Positions 44,521 to 55,400 of a stretch of DNA of 64,000 nt are shown here, one piece after another; within the stretch, counting starts at the first letter, position 1, and each line of letters begins with the position of its first letter. Location of the stretch: the NCBI GenBank assembly GCA_963576735.1, contig OY755171.1, forward strand, positions 12,462,001 through 12,526,000, read 5' to 3'. This stretch comes from Bedellia somnulentella (Eukaryota > Arthropoda > Insecta > Lepidoptera > Bedelliidae). The translations under genes were made by a program, and so were the position numbers. The notes below the pieces were generated by a model. The model did no database searches and was not told the DNA's origin. It saw nothing but the letters and a program-made list of their open reading frames with translations.

Positions 44521-44731
44521 GTGTAGTGCCGGCTTAGAATGTCACTACCCCTTTTTACCTACGGGTGTTGTAAGAGGCGACTAACGGCATGGGGCTTTGT
44601 CTGAATACCCATCACCAACGATACCTTATTTCTACCATCTCGTCCCCTATCAACTTCCAAATATGGCTGGGGAGTTTCTAGCTCTGAAGTTCTCTGGGCT
44701 TTATATGGCCGTGAGTATAAGTATTTATACA
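44521..44731 (+). repeat. Family B, near full length
   Basis: Starts GTGTAGTGCCGGCTTAG and ends ATGGCCGTGAGTATAAGTAT, with a small deletion in the CTCTGGCTACCCC region. The next family-B copy sits at its 3' end. Confidence 0.82.
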
Positions 44732-45008
44732 TATGTTCTGTGAATGCCTTGTAGTGTCGGTTTAGAATAGCACTACCCCTTTTCTTCCGGTGGGTGTACG
44801 TAAGAGGCGACTAACGGTACTGGGGCTATTAAGGGATTTTTGGGCGATGCGGTTGGAGACCCATTACCAAAAACCTTTATTTCACCATCTTTACCCCACT
44901 CAACTTTCCAAAAGTGGCTGGGGAATTTCTAATTCCTTAGCTCTGGCTACCCCTTTTAGGGATTTATAGCCGTGAGTATATGTATGTATGTATGTATGTT
45001 CTGTGAAT
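44732..45008 (+). mobile_element. Family B, full length with 14-bp target duplication
   Basis: The body 44746-44994 (249 bp) is flanked by TATGTTCTGTGAAT at 44732-44745 and 44995-45008. It begins GCCTTGTAGTGTCGG and ends AGCCGTGAGTATATGTATGTA. This copy defines the unit: a short repeat with a fixed 5' end, no coding capacity and a TPRT-type duplication, in other words SINE-like. A weak B-box-like GGTTGGAGACCC lies near the middle; no good A box was found. The family has no recognised tRNA, 5S or 7SL origin. Confidence 0.88.
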
Positions 45009-45941
45009 AAACGATTTAACACTTAAATTCTAGCTTTTACCAATCACTCAGCCATTAGTATGTTTGATATTGCTGAAAATGGTATGACGAGGTAAAACAC
45101 AGCAGTGAAAGCGAGTGCGTCGCGCCACAGTCTGCTACTCTATACAGCAATCAATCATTTACTCCCGACTCGCGCCACACAAACCGAGAAAAGCTTTAAA
45201 GCAACGCGAAATCTCTTTAATGTATCACGTTTAAAATATATCCCTCCGCGAGGAACCGAGCAAACAAAACAGATTGATATTGGATCTAGATAAGCGCCCA
45301 TTGAATTTACTTTCGTTTTATCGTGCGTCATCTTAATAACATTTTTTCATTTGTATTTTCGCAACATTTTTAATCTTCTCCGATCCATCAATTTCCATAA
45401 ATAAATAACATTGATATATTTTTTTGATTGTTTTGAATACTCAAATGCATATTTTCTTCGATGTTAAGGGTTGTGATGTGATAGCGCCTCGTAATGCTTA
45501 TTCGGTTGCTTGAAGTAGCAATAGTAAATATCGAACTAGAGTCCTATTGTTATTTGAAAAACATAGTTCGATATTCAATTCCTAAACACATCTTAATGAA
45601 AGTGAAGGTAAAAACATAAAACTTTATATAAGTTATTTTAGCTATAGTTATTTATCATCGAGCAGCCTGTATAGAGACATAGGTCAAAGGAATATCAGCA
45701 TAAGTATTCTTCCGTAATTTATCTGGACTACGAGTCTTCACTCTGAAGGACCAGTCAACCACATTTTTTTTATTAATATTGTCATGTGAGTTACTGTTCT
45801 CACTTTCAATAACTATAATAAATAAACCACCCATATGCCCTTAGTATAAACTCAAAGGTTCAGTTTTAATTTTACTTTTAACTTATATCTCCAAAAAGAA
45901 GATAATAAAACCATTATAACACTCAAAGACTCCTGAATGAA
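45009..45941. other. AT-rich non-coding stretch
   Basis: No gene or repeat recognised. Confidence 0.4.
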
Positions 45942-46107
45942 ACGTTCACGCCGTTTGTCCTTCAAGGGGTAGCAAAGATACTAACACTTCTGATCACCAT
46001 GTGTCATTATTGTCACCTTCTAGTAGTACCCACGTTTTGCTTGGATAGTCTACTCACGTGACAGGAGGCAGGCCTATCGCCGTTTTGACGAATACACTAT
46101 TAAATAA
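45942..46107 (-). mobile_element. Older tRNA-SINE, 3' half (split by a younger SINE)
   Basis: Minus-strand landmarks: CAAAACGGCGATAGGCCTGCC, GTGAGTAGACTATCC, and GGCGTGAACGTTTC at the left edge. Its sequence continues after the inserted SINE at 46487, so this is the 3' half of an interrupted copy. Confidence 0.85.
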
Positions 46108-46486
46108 ACATAACATATAACATAATCATAAACGTTCACGCCGTATATCCCCGAAGGGGTTGGCAGAGGTACTAATACTTCTGAACATCACGTAACTTTG
46201 TCAGCTGGTGTTCAGAGTACCCACGTTTTGCATGGACAGTGTATTAACGTGATAGGGGGCAGGCCTATCGCCGTTTTGTACGAATACACTGTCACATGAC
46301 TAAGTACAAACTCAGCCATGTGGGTTTCCTCACGATGTTTTCCCTCACCGTTAACAACCATGATAAATTAACCACACATATGTCTTTAGAAAAGACAAAT
46401 TGGTGTAGGCCCGACCCAGGATTTGAACACTAGTCGTTTGCACGATATCCGAGTGTTCTACCCACTGGGATATCACTATTAAATAA
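46095..46486 (-). mobile_element. Younger full-length tRNA-SINE nested in the older SINE, 13-bp target duplication
   Basis: The body 46108-46473 (366 bp) is flanked by CACTATTAAATAA at 46095-46107 and 46474-46486. On the minus strand it has an A box (GATATCCCAGTGGG), B-box region (TGTTCAAATCC), GGTCGGGCCTACACC, GCGATAGGCCTGCCCC, CCAACCCCTTCGGGG and GGCGTGAACG, and is very close to the copy at 27809-28171. It interrupts the older SINE within its CGAATACACT...AACTAAGTA segment. Confidence 0.92.
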
Positions 46487-46562
46487 CTAAGTATAAAATA
46501 GCTATATGGGTTTGTTCACGATAATGAGTTTACTGATTATAATTTAATAGCCATGAAATACT
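46487..46562 (-). mobile_element. Older tRNA-SINE, internal part (continuation)
   Basis: CTAAGTATAAAATAGC, TATATGGGTTTGTTCACG and AATAGCCATGAAATAC continue the SINE begun at 45942-46107 after the nested insertion. The tRNA head is no longer recognisable. Confidence 0.75.
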
Positions 46563-46909
46563 TTAAATCAATATAGTTTTGAGATGGGTATCGTTTTTAA
46601 CTATTTAATAATTATTAGTATTTATTAGTAATAATCCCCACATGAGGTTTTCATGAACAAAAACATTCTAATTATTTAATAATTACATGTGAAAAATGGG
46701 GTTCAGCACTTTGCTATCTCGACTTGTTATTCTTCTACAATTTCAGCGAGCTACAATCCCAAAACAGCGCTGCTAATGGACCAATATATCAAACGGGATT
46801 GAGTACAAATGAAAGCAGAGGAGCATCTTTGTACTTTTGAGATCAAATAATGTGATCATCATCACCATTTGCTAACATTGTTCTACTTTTGAGCTCACTT
46901 TATTCATAA

Positions 46910-47095
46910 ATACATATACTCACGGCCATAAATCCCAAAAAAGGGTAGTCAGAGTTTAAAAGCTAGAAACTCCTCAGCCACTTTTGAAAGTTGATTGGGG
47001 AGGAGATGGTAATAAAAATATTTATTTTTAAAAAGCCTCATACACTCAGTCTCCTCTTACGACTCCTGTGGGTAGAAAGGGGTAGTGACATTCAT
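46910..47095 (-). repeat. Family B, 5'-truncated
   Basis: Plus-strand reading: ATACATATACTCACGGCC (tail), ATAAATCCCAAAAAAGGGTAG, CTCCTCAGCCACTTTTG and GTGGGTAGAAAGGGGTAGTG. The last 20 bp or so of the family's 5' end is missing. Confidence 0.8.
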
Positions 47096-47164
47096 TCATT
47101 ACATACAAGTCATTATTATTATTAGTGATTTCACATCAATTTATGATAGACAGAATAAATATCT

Positions 47165-47283
47165 TCTATACTTATAATAAATCTGTAGAGACGTCAATTC
47201 TGTACATGAAATATATTTTCAAAATAACTATCAGGTGGTGATTAGGGATCGATACTGATGCCAAAAATGCAATCAGTAAAATT

Positions 47284-47333
<50 letters not shown>

Positions 47334-48151
47334 GGTTTGTATGTTCCTTATGGAAACAAAAACTACTCGACGGATTTTAACGAAACTTGGTACAATTATT
47401 CTTCATACTCCTGCGCAGGTTTTTGTATACTTTCCAGCAGAGAAGTAAAGGGGAATTTTGGGAAATTTGGGGAAAACGGGAGAAGTTACTCCATTTTTTA
47501 AGCTTCCGTCGCGTGTGCAGCCTTAATGGTTAAACTTACATAGAAATCATGTGTGGCGGAAATATTTTTCATAAAATTATCTAAAAAAAAATCCTCAACA
47601 GTATATGTCTATCTTTTATGGTTGACTCACAATAACGCGTGTAATTCCTGATAGCTTAGCAGTTCGAAACATCCTGATTATATTTGTTTACTGTTACGTT
47701 TGTAAACCTCTCATTCATCCCAAATTTAAAAAAGGTAACATTATTACCTATTCAATAAAAAAAGAATCATAGAAATCGGTACACAAACACCGAAATTATA
47801 CATAAAATAAGCCATCGCGCCCGTGATCGAAACTAAATCTTTACTAATTTACATATAACATACTAGATGGCGCCAGTAGCTGCATCCTACATAACGTAAT
47901 GATTTATTTTTTAGATTGTTATAAATACTTCATGGCGTTTTATTCCAAAATTTGCTATTAAACGGAAATACTGAACCGTTCATTAAAGCGCATTCAAAAT
48001 CACCAAACTACACTGTTAAGGGAGTGCTATAAATTTAATAAATTGAAAACATTACGCTGAATTTCACAATGCTTGAGCAGTGACTGAAGAAAGAAACCTC
48101 AGATATTTAAAAAAACAACGCTACCCGTGCGAAGCTGGGACGATCCACTAG
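47165..48151 (+). mobile_element. Non-autonomous Helitron, copy 2
   Basis: Begins TCTATACTTATAATAAATC and ends CCACTAG before T, with the pre-terminal hairpin region CCCGTGCGAAGCTGGG. The interior matches copy 1 (17697-18627), including a 47-base (GTCT)n array at 47287-47333. Differences are scattered substitutions and small indels in the 3' half. The left flanking base is T, not the expected A, so the exact start may be a few bases off. Confidence 0.83.
47287..47333 (+). repeat. (GTCT)n microsatellite in Helitron copy 2
   Basis: Forty-seven bases of perfect GTCT repeat, the same length as in copy 1. Confidence 0.97.
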
Positions 48152-48193
48152 TATACTAATAAATAAAGGTTAAATATAGGAAAGAAATATTTC

Positions 48194-48265
48194 GACACAG
48201 GCGGGAATCGAACCCGCGACCTCGGGTATACGCCACCGTTGCTTTGCCAATTGAGCTACCGTGTC
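48194..48265 (-). tRNA. tRNA-like sequence, 72 nt (pseudogene or SINE head)
   Basis: On the minus strand the acceptor arms GACACGG and CTGTGTC pair over all seven positions (one G-T). A 3-bp D stem (GCT/AGC) and a perfect 5-bp T stem (GCGGG/CCCGC) around TTCGATT are present. The A box (TAGCTCAATTGG) and B box (GGTTCGATTCC) fit consensus exactly. The anticodon arm is weak: only three pairs (GGT/ACC) and the loop GGCGTAT lacks U33; by position the anticodon would be CGT. No T-run terminator follows. It may be a tRNA-derived pseudogene or the head of another SINE family rather than a working tRNA. Confidence 0.5.
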
Positions 48266-49060
48266 AATATCTGCCAGTGCGAAATATATATTTTTAAACT
48301 TTAATTTGAAATGATATTAGAGTACTTGAGAATATAAATATTTGAGAATACTTTTCGTTGGTTACTCTTTGCGTATCTTCATAATATTTGGAGAAGTATT
48401 TAAATAAGATTATTTATTTTAATTTAGTTTAATTTTTGTGACGTTCCACCTTTTATCCAACACTAGCTATAAATCTAAGAGTTTTTGCAATTGGATGGAA
48501 ATTTAGGACAATTCTACAGAATCCCTCCAGATTAAGGATGTTTGTATAATTCATTATTTACAGACATAGAACGTACGGTTGTAACAAAGTGTTGTCTGAA
48601 TACACGTCGTTTTCAGCAAGTTATTCCAAGTGGGTGGTTACGTCCTCGGCGCGCTTGCTCTATCAAAGCAAACGATTTATCCACAATTCGCGCTACTTAT
48701 ATTAAGAAAATATAAAAGATTTTCTTTCATGGGTGATGAACTGTAATACTTTGAACTGTTTACACATAAAGGTTTTTCTTTTAGTCAAAACTGTTTATTT
48801 GTTTATCTCCTGTTGTCTTTCACTGATACTTGTTTTTAAATTATCTTTGTTCTATGGAAAAAGTACATTATGATACAAGTATGCATAATTTGTCCTCACA
48901 GCATAGGTAGTCAATTTTGAAAGAAACCAAGCATTGTTATCACTTGATTACATGTGTAAACGAGTATTTCAGCACACTTTTATAATCATGTATACCACAC
49001 TGATCGGATAACTCAATGTTTTTCTCTTCTTCGTTGGCTATATATTTGAATTAATTCGCC
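48266..49060. other. AT-rich non-coding stretch
   Basis: No gene or repeat recognised. A short GC-richer patch lies at 48610-48670. Confidence 0.4.
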
Positions 49061-49308
49061 GTGCAGTGCCGGCTTAGAATGTCGCTACCCCTTTCTACCC
49101 ACGGGTGGTCGTAAGAGGCGACTAAGGGTATTGGGGCTTTTTATCGGATTTTTGGGCGATACGGTTGGAGACCCATCACCAAAAACCTTTATTTTAACCA
49201 TCTTTTCCCCACTCAACTTCCAAAAGTGGCTGAGGAATTTATAATTCCTTAGCTCTGGCTACCCCTTCTAGGGAAATATCGCCGTGAGTATATGTATGTA
49301 TGTATGTA
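49061..49308 (+). repeat. Family B, full length
   Basis: Starts GTGCAGTGCCGGCTTAG, includes ACCCACGGGTGGTCG, GGCGACTAAGGG, GGTTGGAGACCC, TGGCTGAGGAATTT and CTCTGGCTACCCC, and ends GCCGTGAGTATATGTATGTA. It is highly similar to the 44746 copy. No clear target duplication. Confidence 0.87.
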
Positions 49309-49682
49309 AGAAAAATAGTAAAAATGAACAAAAAGTCTCAGTTCAGCGATGAGCAGTTTTCAAAAGCGAATGTTCTGAAAATTAATATTACATCTGTCTT
49401 TTGTTACGTGATTGATACAAATTGACTTGTGAAAATTTATGCAACAAATTGAAATATTATGAATGCAAATTGGATACATTGAATTGTATTTTCCAATCAC
49501 AATGTTCAATAACTAAGAAATTATATTTTTCTTTTGAACAAAGAGTCAGAATATTGTTCATGATTAAGTTTTGTTTGTATATAGCTGCCATACTCGTACA
49601 TTGTAAAGAAATTAAATATTATGAACAAAACAAAGTGAATTATAAAAGCGCTGGACTATCAAGTATTACTGCTGTATCTTTT

Positions 49683-49973
49683 TGGGAGAGCCATCGCTTC
49701 TCATGCAGGAGACGCAAGTTCAAATTCTGAGTCAGTTCTACAATCTTCATCAATGTGTCTTTTCTCAAGTCATAAGCATAGATAAAACTATCGAGCTTTT
49801 AATATTGAAGAGATCACATCGTGAGGTATTGCTCAGTTGTATCACAGTCATGTGACAGTGCACTTTTTCAGCCACCGTGGGTATTCTGAATACCCGGTGA
49901 CCAAAATATCACGTAATATTCAGAATGGTTTGTACTTCTCGAATCCCTTTGGGCACATACGGCGCAAAAATTG
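49683..49973 (+). mobile_element. tRNA-SINE, diverged copy
   Basis: Recognisable in order: a head remnant with AAGTTCAAATTCTGAGTC, AATGTGTCTTTTCTCAAG, ATCACATCGTGAGG, GTCATGTGACAGTGCAC, GAATACCCGGTGACC, and the 3' end CCCTTTGGGCACATACGGCG. The A box is degraded. Confidence 0.75.
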
Positions 49974-50126
49974 AGTGGAATTTATTAGGTCTAGTATGTA
50001 TTTTCGATATGTTGATCCTCGTCAACACGTGTAACATTACACATAAATATAGATTTCGGATTGCAGAAAAATCTGTAAATCTTAAAAGACACGCTAACGA
50101 AATTGTAAAGTGTAGGTTGTGAAATT

Positions 50127-50247
50127 GTAACCCATTTCTACCTGCGGGTATCATAAGAGTCGGTTTAGGGTTTTGAGGCTTTTAAAGTAATCATTTAGTC
50201 AATCAATACGTCGATCAATGCGTTCGGAGACCCATCACCGACAAACG
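50127..50247 (+). repeat. Family B, 5' part, interrupted by a DNA element
   Basis: ACCCATTTCTACCTGCGGG, ATAAGAGTCGGTTTAGG and GTTCGGAGACCCATCACC follow the family; the remainder resumes at 51172 after the inserted element. Confidence 0.75.
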
Positions 50248-50717
50248 GTTACATACTGTATATCCGAAACTTTTAAATCCGAATATTATTTACCGAAAAC
50301 TAATCGACTTTTTTTAACTGCCATAATATTGTTTCACCGAAATTTCAAGTACCATATTCTTACATTCCAGATTATCGATTAACTTTTTTTTTTCTTTACT
50401 ATCATTATGATTAACCACTAGAACGGATTCCCACAGAATCAAAAAACCAGATATACCTTAATTCCGCAATATTACTTTTCCGAATAATCACTATTCCAAA
50501 AAATATTTTTCCATACATTTGAAATACAGATGTATTGAATGATACCTACTGCTATGAATAATTTTGCAGGCATATTTTATGTAATGAACACCCCGCCCCC
50601 CATCCCCTATATGTAGCAAGCATGCAAGCAAGCTGCAAGCAAGCAAGTACGAGTATGCATATAGGCATGCCTCAGGCACTTAGGTGCTGCGCTACGCTCG
50701 CTCGTTTTATACATAAT

Positions 50718-50739
50718 CTAACCTAACCTAACCTAACTA
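50718..50739 (+). repeat. Short CCTAA (telomere-type) run
   Basis: Three complete CCTAA units (50722-50736) with partial flanking units. CCTAA/TTAGG is the telomeric repeat of most insects. It is internal to the inserted DNA element, so it travels with that element and is not a chromosome end. Confidence 0.7.
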
Positions 50740-50767
50740 AATGTGACCTAATTTTTCATTGTCTGCA

Positions 50768-50783
50768 GGGGGCTTTCGCCCCC
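50768..50783. repeat. GC-rich hairpin GGGGGC-TTTC-GCCCCC
   Basis: A perfect 6-bp GC stem with a 4-base loop, followed by AGACCCCCCC, inside the inserted DNA element. It is the strongest small hairpin in the surrounding AT-rich DNA. Confidence 0.85.
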
Positions 50784-51171
50784 AGACCCCCCCAACATGC
50801 TACCAAGCATGCAAACAAGCAAGCAAGTATACATACAAACAGGCATGCATCCGCGTTTTATTAATAAATTTTTTCTAACATAAATAATATCTAGTTAAAG
50901 AGATTTACGATTTGTAAGACAATAGATGAAGTTACTTCGGTCTTTTAAACCTTTCGAATAATGAGATTATAGTAAAAGATATAGTTTGTAAAAACAAAAA
51001 ATTCATTTTGATAATCTGGTTTTAGTTTTTCTGGGAAGTGATACTTCTAGAAAATGTATTTATGTACTAATGAAGTTGTGGAAAATAAAGCATCTGTGAT
51101 AAATTCTGTGAACCGTTTTCTGAATGTTGAAATTCGGATTTAAAATATTCGAATATTCGAAATGTTACCCC

Positions 51172-51275
51172 GACAAACGTTCTTTTACTATACACACAAC
51201 TTGCAACAATTACTCAAAAATTTGAAATTCTGAAGATCTGGCTACACTGCTTTGTGATTTATAACGTCGAAATTT
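51172..51275 (+). repeat. Family B, 3' part, continuation after the inserted element
   Basis: ACTCAAAAATTTGAAATTC, CTGAAGATCTGGCTACAC and GTGATTTATAACGTCG continue the family-B order from 50247. The (TATG)n tail is missing. Confidence 0.6.
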
Positions 51276-52068
51276 AAAACACTTTTCAATACACATAATC
51301 TAATTTTTAAAGTAATTCATTCCCGTTAATTATCATTGCCTAAGTGCGTTTTTGGATTAAATCTAAAAATAAGATGTATAACCCTGTTTCTCGTTAAACA
51401 GATAGGTAACAGAGAACGTAATAATATATGAATGAGTATTTCAGCGACGACTAGACTGAGTCAGCTGGAATGCAGTGGCGACATAGCAGTCAGGACAACG
51501 TATGGCCTCCCGTTTCAAGAGTCCCTCCTTGATTAAAACTTGGCATAATAAACGACAAGACAGCTTAACACAGTCTTGTCTGTAACCAGACGCTTCTCAT
51601 TGCAAACTCATATTGAATTATAATATTTATGAAATACCAAGAATTACCAGAGATATGTGAGGAGAAAATAAATGCCCCGGAACTGGAATGTTGTTTTTTC
51701 TATATTTTTATCGCTGGCTTTGGAAATTTGACATAACTCTGATGAGGCTGAAGATGACTTTTCTTTTGATGCTAAAACGTGATGATTATCTACCTGACTT
51801 TTTATGTATAATCACGGCACAGTATGGTAGAACATACCTACAGATATACACATATATACTATTATTTAAATACATAGATAGTCGGAAATGATTTCTCTTA
51901 CTTTTCGCTTTACCATAGTCGTGCCCTCTTCGTCGTGTCGGCTTTACCATAGTCGTACCATAGTCATGCCTTAGAAATTTTCTGAGCGATACAAACATCT
52001 TCGAAGGAAGAAATTTGTGCGTTGATTTAATAGTACTTTATAATAATTTTCAGGCGTTAATATAAATA
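51276..52068. other. Non-coding stretch
   Basis: No gene recognised. At 51908-51968 the motif TTTACCATAGTCGTGCC/ACC recurs in a short irregular direct repeat. Confidence 0.4.
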
Positions 52069-52190
52069 TACAAATACAAAAATCTTTATTCAGTTTCATG
52101 GTTTTTTACAGAAGTATAAGGTTGGAGCTCCCCTTTTAAGTAAATAAATACATGTGCCAGGGGACCCCGCTCCTCCGATTGCAAGTAATA
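52069..52190 (-). mobile_element. LINE 3' end with AATAAAG and TTTGTATTTG tail
   Basis: On the minus strand: GGAGCGGGGTCCCCTGGCAC, TTTACTTAAAAGGGGAGC, then CTGAATAAAGATTTTTGTAT and TTTGTAT. This is a typical insect LINE 3' UTR with a polyadenylation-like signal and T-rich end. It matches none of the other families here. Confidence 0.6.
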
Positions 52191-54988
52191 CAATATCGAT
52201 GAAACTACATATCCAATACATTTGAATTTTAATTATTGTTGAGTAATATATCATTTTTTTTATTAATTATCGATAAAACTATATAACTCAAAACATTGTT
52301 TTTATTTTGTATTCATATCATAAATATATTCCACAATAATAGTCTAAACAAAGTTTTGGTTTCGTATATGTTACTAAGTCAGTATATTAACGAGTAATAA
52401 AGCCGATCCACCCAGTCATTGGTATTCAGCCCAAACATTATTGTCATGAGTAAATATTTTTTTGCCGGAGAAAGTTCCCAATAATCCTGATCCATCCTTA
52501 CATAAAAGTTGTAAGTTGTTCCCGTCTCAACGGATAATCGAGTTTATACTTGGAGAGCGTCCATCAATCATTTATGCCGCTTCTTCGTCCCCCACAACCC
52601 CCCGCCTCGAGAAAAACTTTAAAGTGCTTCTGTGATGTATCGGCGCAACACTTCCCTTTCACCTACTTCTATAATTTCTTTCAAAGATATGAATACGTCA
52701 AATTCATATTAAGTTAAATATAACGCTGTTTTAGTCAGCACCAAGTCATAAAAAGAGATACAACTTACTAACTTTCTTGTTAATTGAGTTTGGTCACGAT
52801 AAGACTAGTAGTATAAAAAGAAAAGTAGTTAAAGACAATCTAGCGAGTCGTAATAGTGTTTTATGAGCACTCTAGTCTGTTCCAGAAACGGATAATGCAA
52901 AAGTAAGTATCTGTTTTTCACCTTCTTAGGCTAAGACTGAAAACCACTAGTTCTGAGTGACGCGTCAGTCGGGACAAGTGATAAAACGATTCTATTGGTT
53001 TAAAAAACGTATTTTCCTCGCACATATCTGGTGATCACCCCAACAACGGAGCTCATATACTTGTGAAACAAACAAATAATAATCATCTATATCCTGACAT
53101 ACAATTGTCATTAAAATTATAATATATTTCTAACTACATCCAAAGCATAACTTATGAACGAGTCGTATAGCGTTCTTTGCTTATTGGAAAACAGAAAAAT
53201 TGGATTTAGAGAACAAAAAACCATCCAAGACACTTTCAGATCTTATGAGAAATTTATGTTTACATCTTTGAACACACCTTATGATGAAGATAATTTATTA
53301 TTTTAATTATTTCTGATATTACAAAAGTTCAAACAATTCTTCATAGCCTTTCATACGCGCAGAAAATACATATGGTATTTACAACGGTACGGAACCCTAA
53401 AAAGACAACCGGCCCTTTTTTGAGACCGATCAATAAGCACAAGTATAATGCAAGTAAACAAAGAACTTGTTTCACGTTTCAAACATCCTTTGGAAACGAA
53501 AACCAAAAGTTTTAAATTGAAATCAAATACGAAGCAAAAAAAGTGCCATGAAATGAATAGCTGAATTGCTATTTCATTTCACTCCAAAGTGAATTTCCGT
53601 AGAGTAAAAATGTTTTTAAACTCGTTTGGAATAAACAGAAGACCACCAACAAAGAAAACTCTGGAGTTGTATCAATTGTACCGCAGAGTTAAACAAAGTA
53701 ATAACGTTTTATTTTGCCATCAACTAGAGGAAATAAACAACAGATCTGGAGCTGGCTATAAATAACGCGCATTTAAATTAGACACGCTATTTTGTACTTC
53801 TACTTTTGTGTGAGATTTTTCTAGTAAGGAAATCTCTATCTTTCACTCTCTGTCCTAATATTTATGAACAAAATATGACGGAGATAATTTTATAATTTAT
53901 TATCTAATGTGTTCTCATGTCAAAAATAATATCACAAAGCTCCTCCGTAACGGCTCTTCTTCGGTTCTTCAGTTATGTAAACTGAAGTGCCGTTTCGGAA
54001 TATTAGTTATTTTTGTATGTTTTATAGCAACTTATTAGCAGTTTCAGCTAGTATTTTGACATAATATATTATGTGCCTAAAGCCGGATTACCATGACGTT
54101 ACTTGCAAATTTTTAATATATTTTCATTGTTAATCATAACAAAAAGTTAGTTTTCTGAAGCAACAAATAAAACCTTTGTATTAAACTTCAAAGTGAATCC
54201 TTTTAGTAATGATATTTTGAAATAACGCACAAGATTTTTTAATCATAGCTGCAATAAACAGCGCTTCCGTGAAGCTCAACAATACGGCATCATAAAAATT
54301 AAATTACGGAGGATCTCCAGAGAGGTTTTAATTCTCGAAGCGGAGAAGGCTAGACTGCGGCGTCTGCGGGCGTCCTGTTGCAAAATTATTTGCAGAAACG
54401 TAACCTGAACTGTGATTATTATTAGTGAAGAAAAAGAAACTTCTCTTATTATTTATGTTCAGCAAAACTTCAAGAAACAGATTGTAATAAAAAAAACTGT
54501 ACGAATTAATTTATTACGCTCAGCAAGTAACAAAATGAAACTGTTAATGTGAAACTTGGTGAAAAACAGTAGAAACAACGTGGCAGGAGGGCAAATTAGA
54601 GGGAATGGAACATAGTTTACTTTAAGTTAAACTTATTACGGTTCTCGAGAAACAAGCACTCGAAGGCTTGGCGGGCTGGTCAAGTGCCCAATTTGTCACC
54701 CGCGCGAGAACTTTCAGCTCTGTCGGCCCAGGCCCTGTTCGATTCCATTAAACTTTAAACTCCTTCTCAAGTTATTTTCTAGTTTGGATCAAGATTTGCT
54801 TAATTCATTCCCATAGTTCAATTATTTCGAGCTATTTCGCATTCCGGGTCGGCAATCTAATAAGATCAGTTTAGCATAATATCGAATTAAGATGCGACCC
54901 ACAAATTTGATATCACAACTAATCCATGCAATTGAACAGATTTCATGTTTAGTAGAACTGTATTTTATAGGCTTGTTAGTCTAGACTT
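52191..54988. other. Long non-coding stretch with GC-rich patches
   Basis: No gene or clear repeat. GC-richer patches at 54310-54390 and 54660-54760 are candidate conserved non-coding elements; the latter shares two spaced motifs with 59709-59792. The rest is AT-rich. Confidence 0.35.
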
Positions 54989-55165
54989 TAGTAATGTGAT
55001 AGTGTTTTCGTACTAAACGGCGATGGGCCTGTCACTATCACGTGAGTACACTGTCCAAGCAAAACTTGGGTACTCTGAACACCAGGTGACCAAGTCACGC
55101 GATGTTCAGAAGTATTAGTACCTTTGCCAATCTCTTCGATGATATACGGCGTGAACGTTTGAGTT
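54989..55165 (+). mobile_element. tRNA-SINE, 5'-truncated
   Basis: Begins at the AATGTGATAGTGTTTTCG segment and continues GCGATGGGCCTGTC, GTGAGTACACTGTCCAAGC, GAACACCAGGTGACCAAG, AGTATTAGTACCTTTGCC, ending ATACGGCGTGAACGTTTG. The tRNA-like half is missing. Confidence 0.85.
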
Positions 55166-55400
55166 GTATTTTTTAGAGTCTTGAAGTACAGGCGTAAGTA
55201 AAGATAGGTAAAGTGATATGACTGAATACTCGTCAACACCATCTCTTATTTTACTATATTTTCCTGATTTGACTCTTAAAAGTTCTACAACTTTTAATTC
55301 TGAGGCTCTGGCGTCTCTTTTTAATGCTTAGCGCAAAATATAGGTATTTTTAGAGCTGACGTACAAGTTTTATGCATAAATAATCGATATATAAGACATA

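Larger units (their letters stand above)
50238..51179. mobile_element. Unclassified non-autonomous DNA transposon inserted in family B
   Basis: The roughly 0.92-kb element (50248 to about 51169-51171) is bracketed by CCGACAAACG at 50238-50247 and 51170-51179, giving an 8-10 bp target duplication. Both ends carry related sequence in inverse orientation: left GTTACATACTG...CTTTTAAATCCGAAT, right (reversed) GGTAACATTTCGAA...TTTTAAATCCGAAT. Inside lie AAGC-rich repeats, a CCTAA run, a GC hairpin and several CCGAA motifs. No transposase frame is present. The duplication length would suit hAT-type elements, but the ends are not diagnostic. Confidence 0.75.

Noticed and set aside
50718..50739. Chromosome end or interstitial telomere scar
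   Set aside because: Only three CCTAA units, and they lie within a mobile element with its own target duplication.
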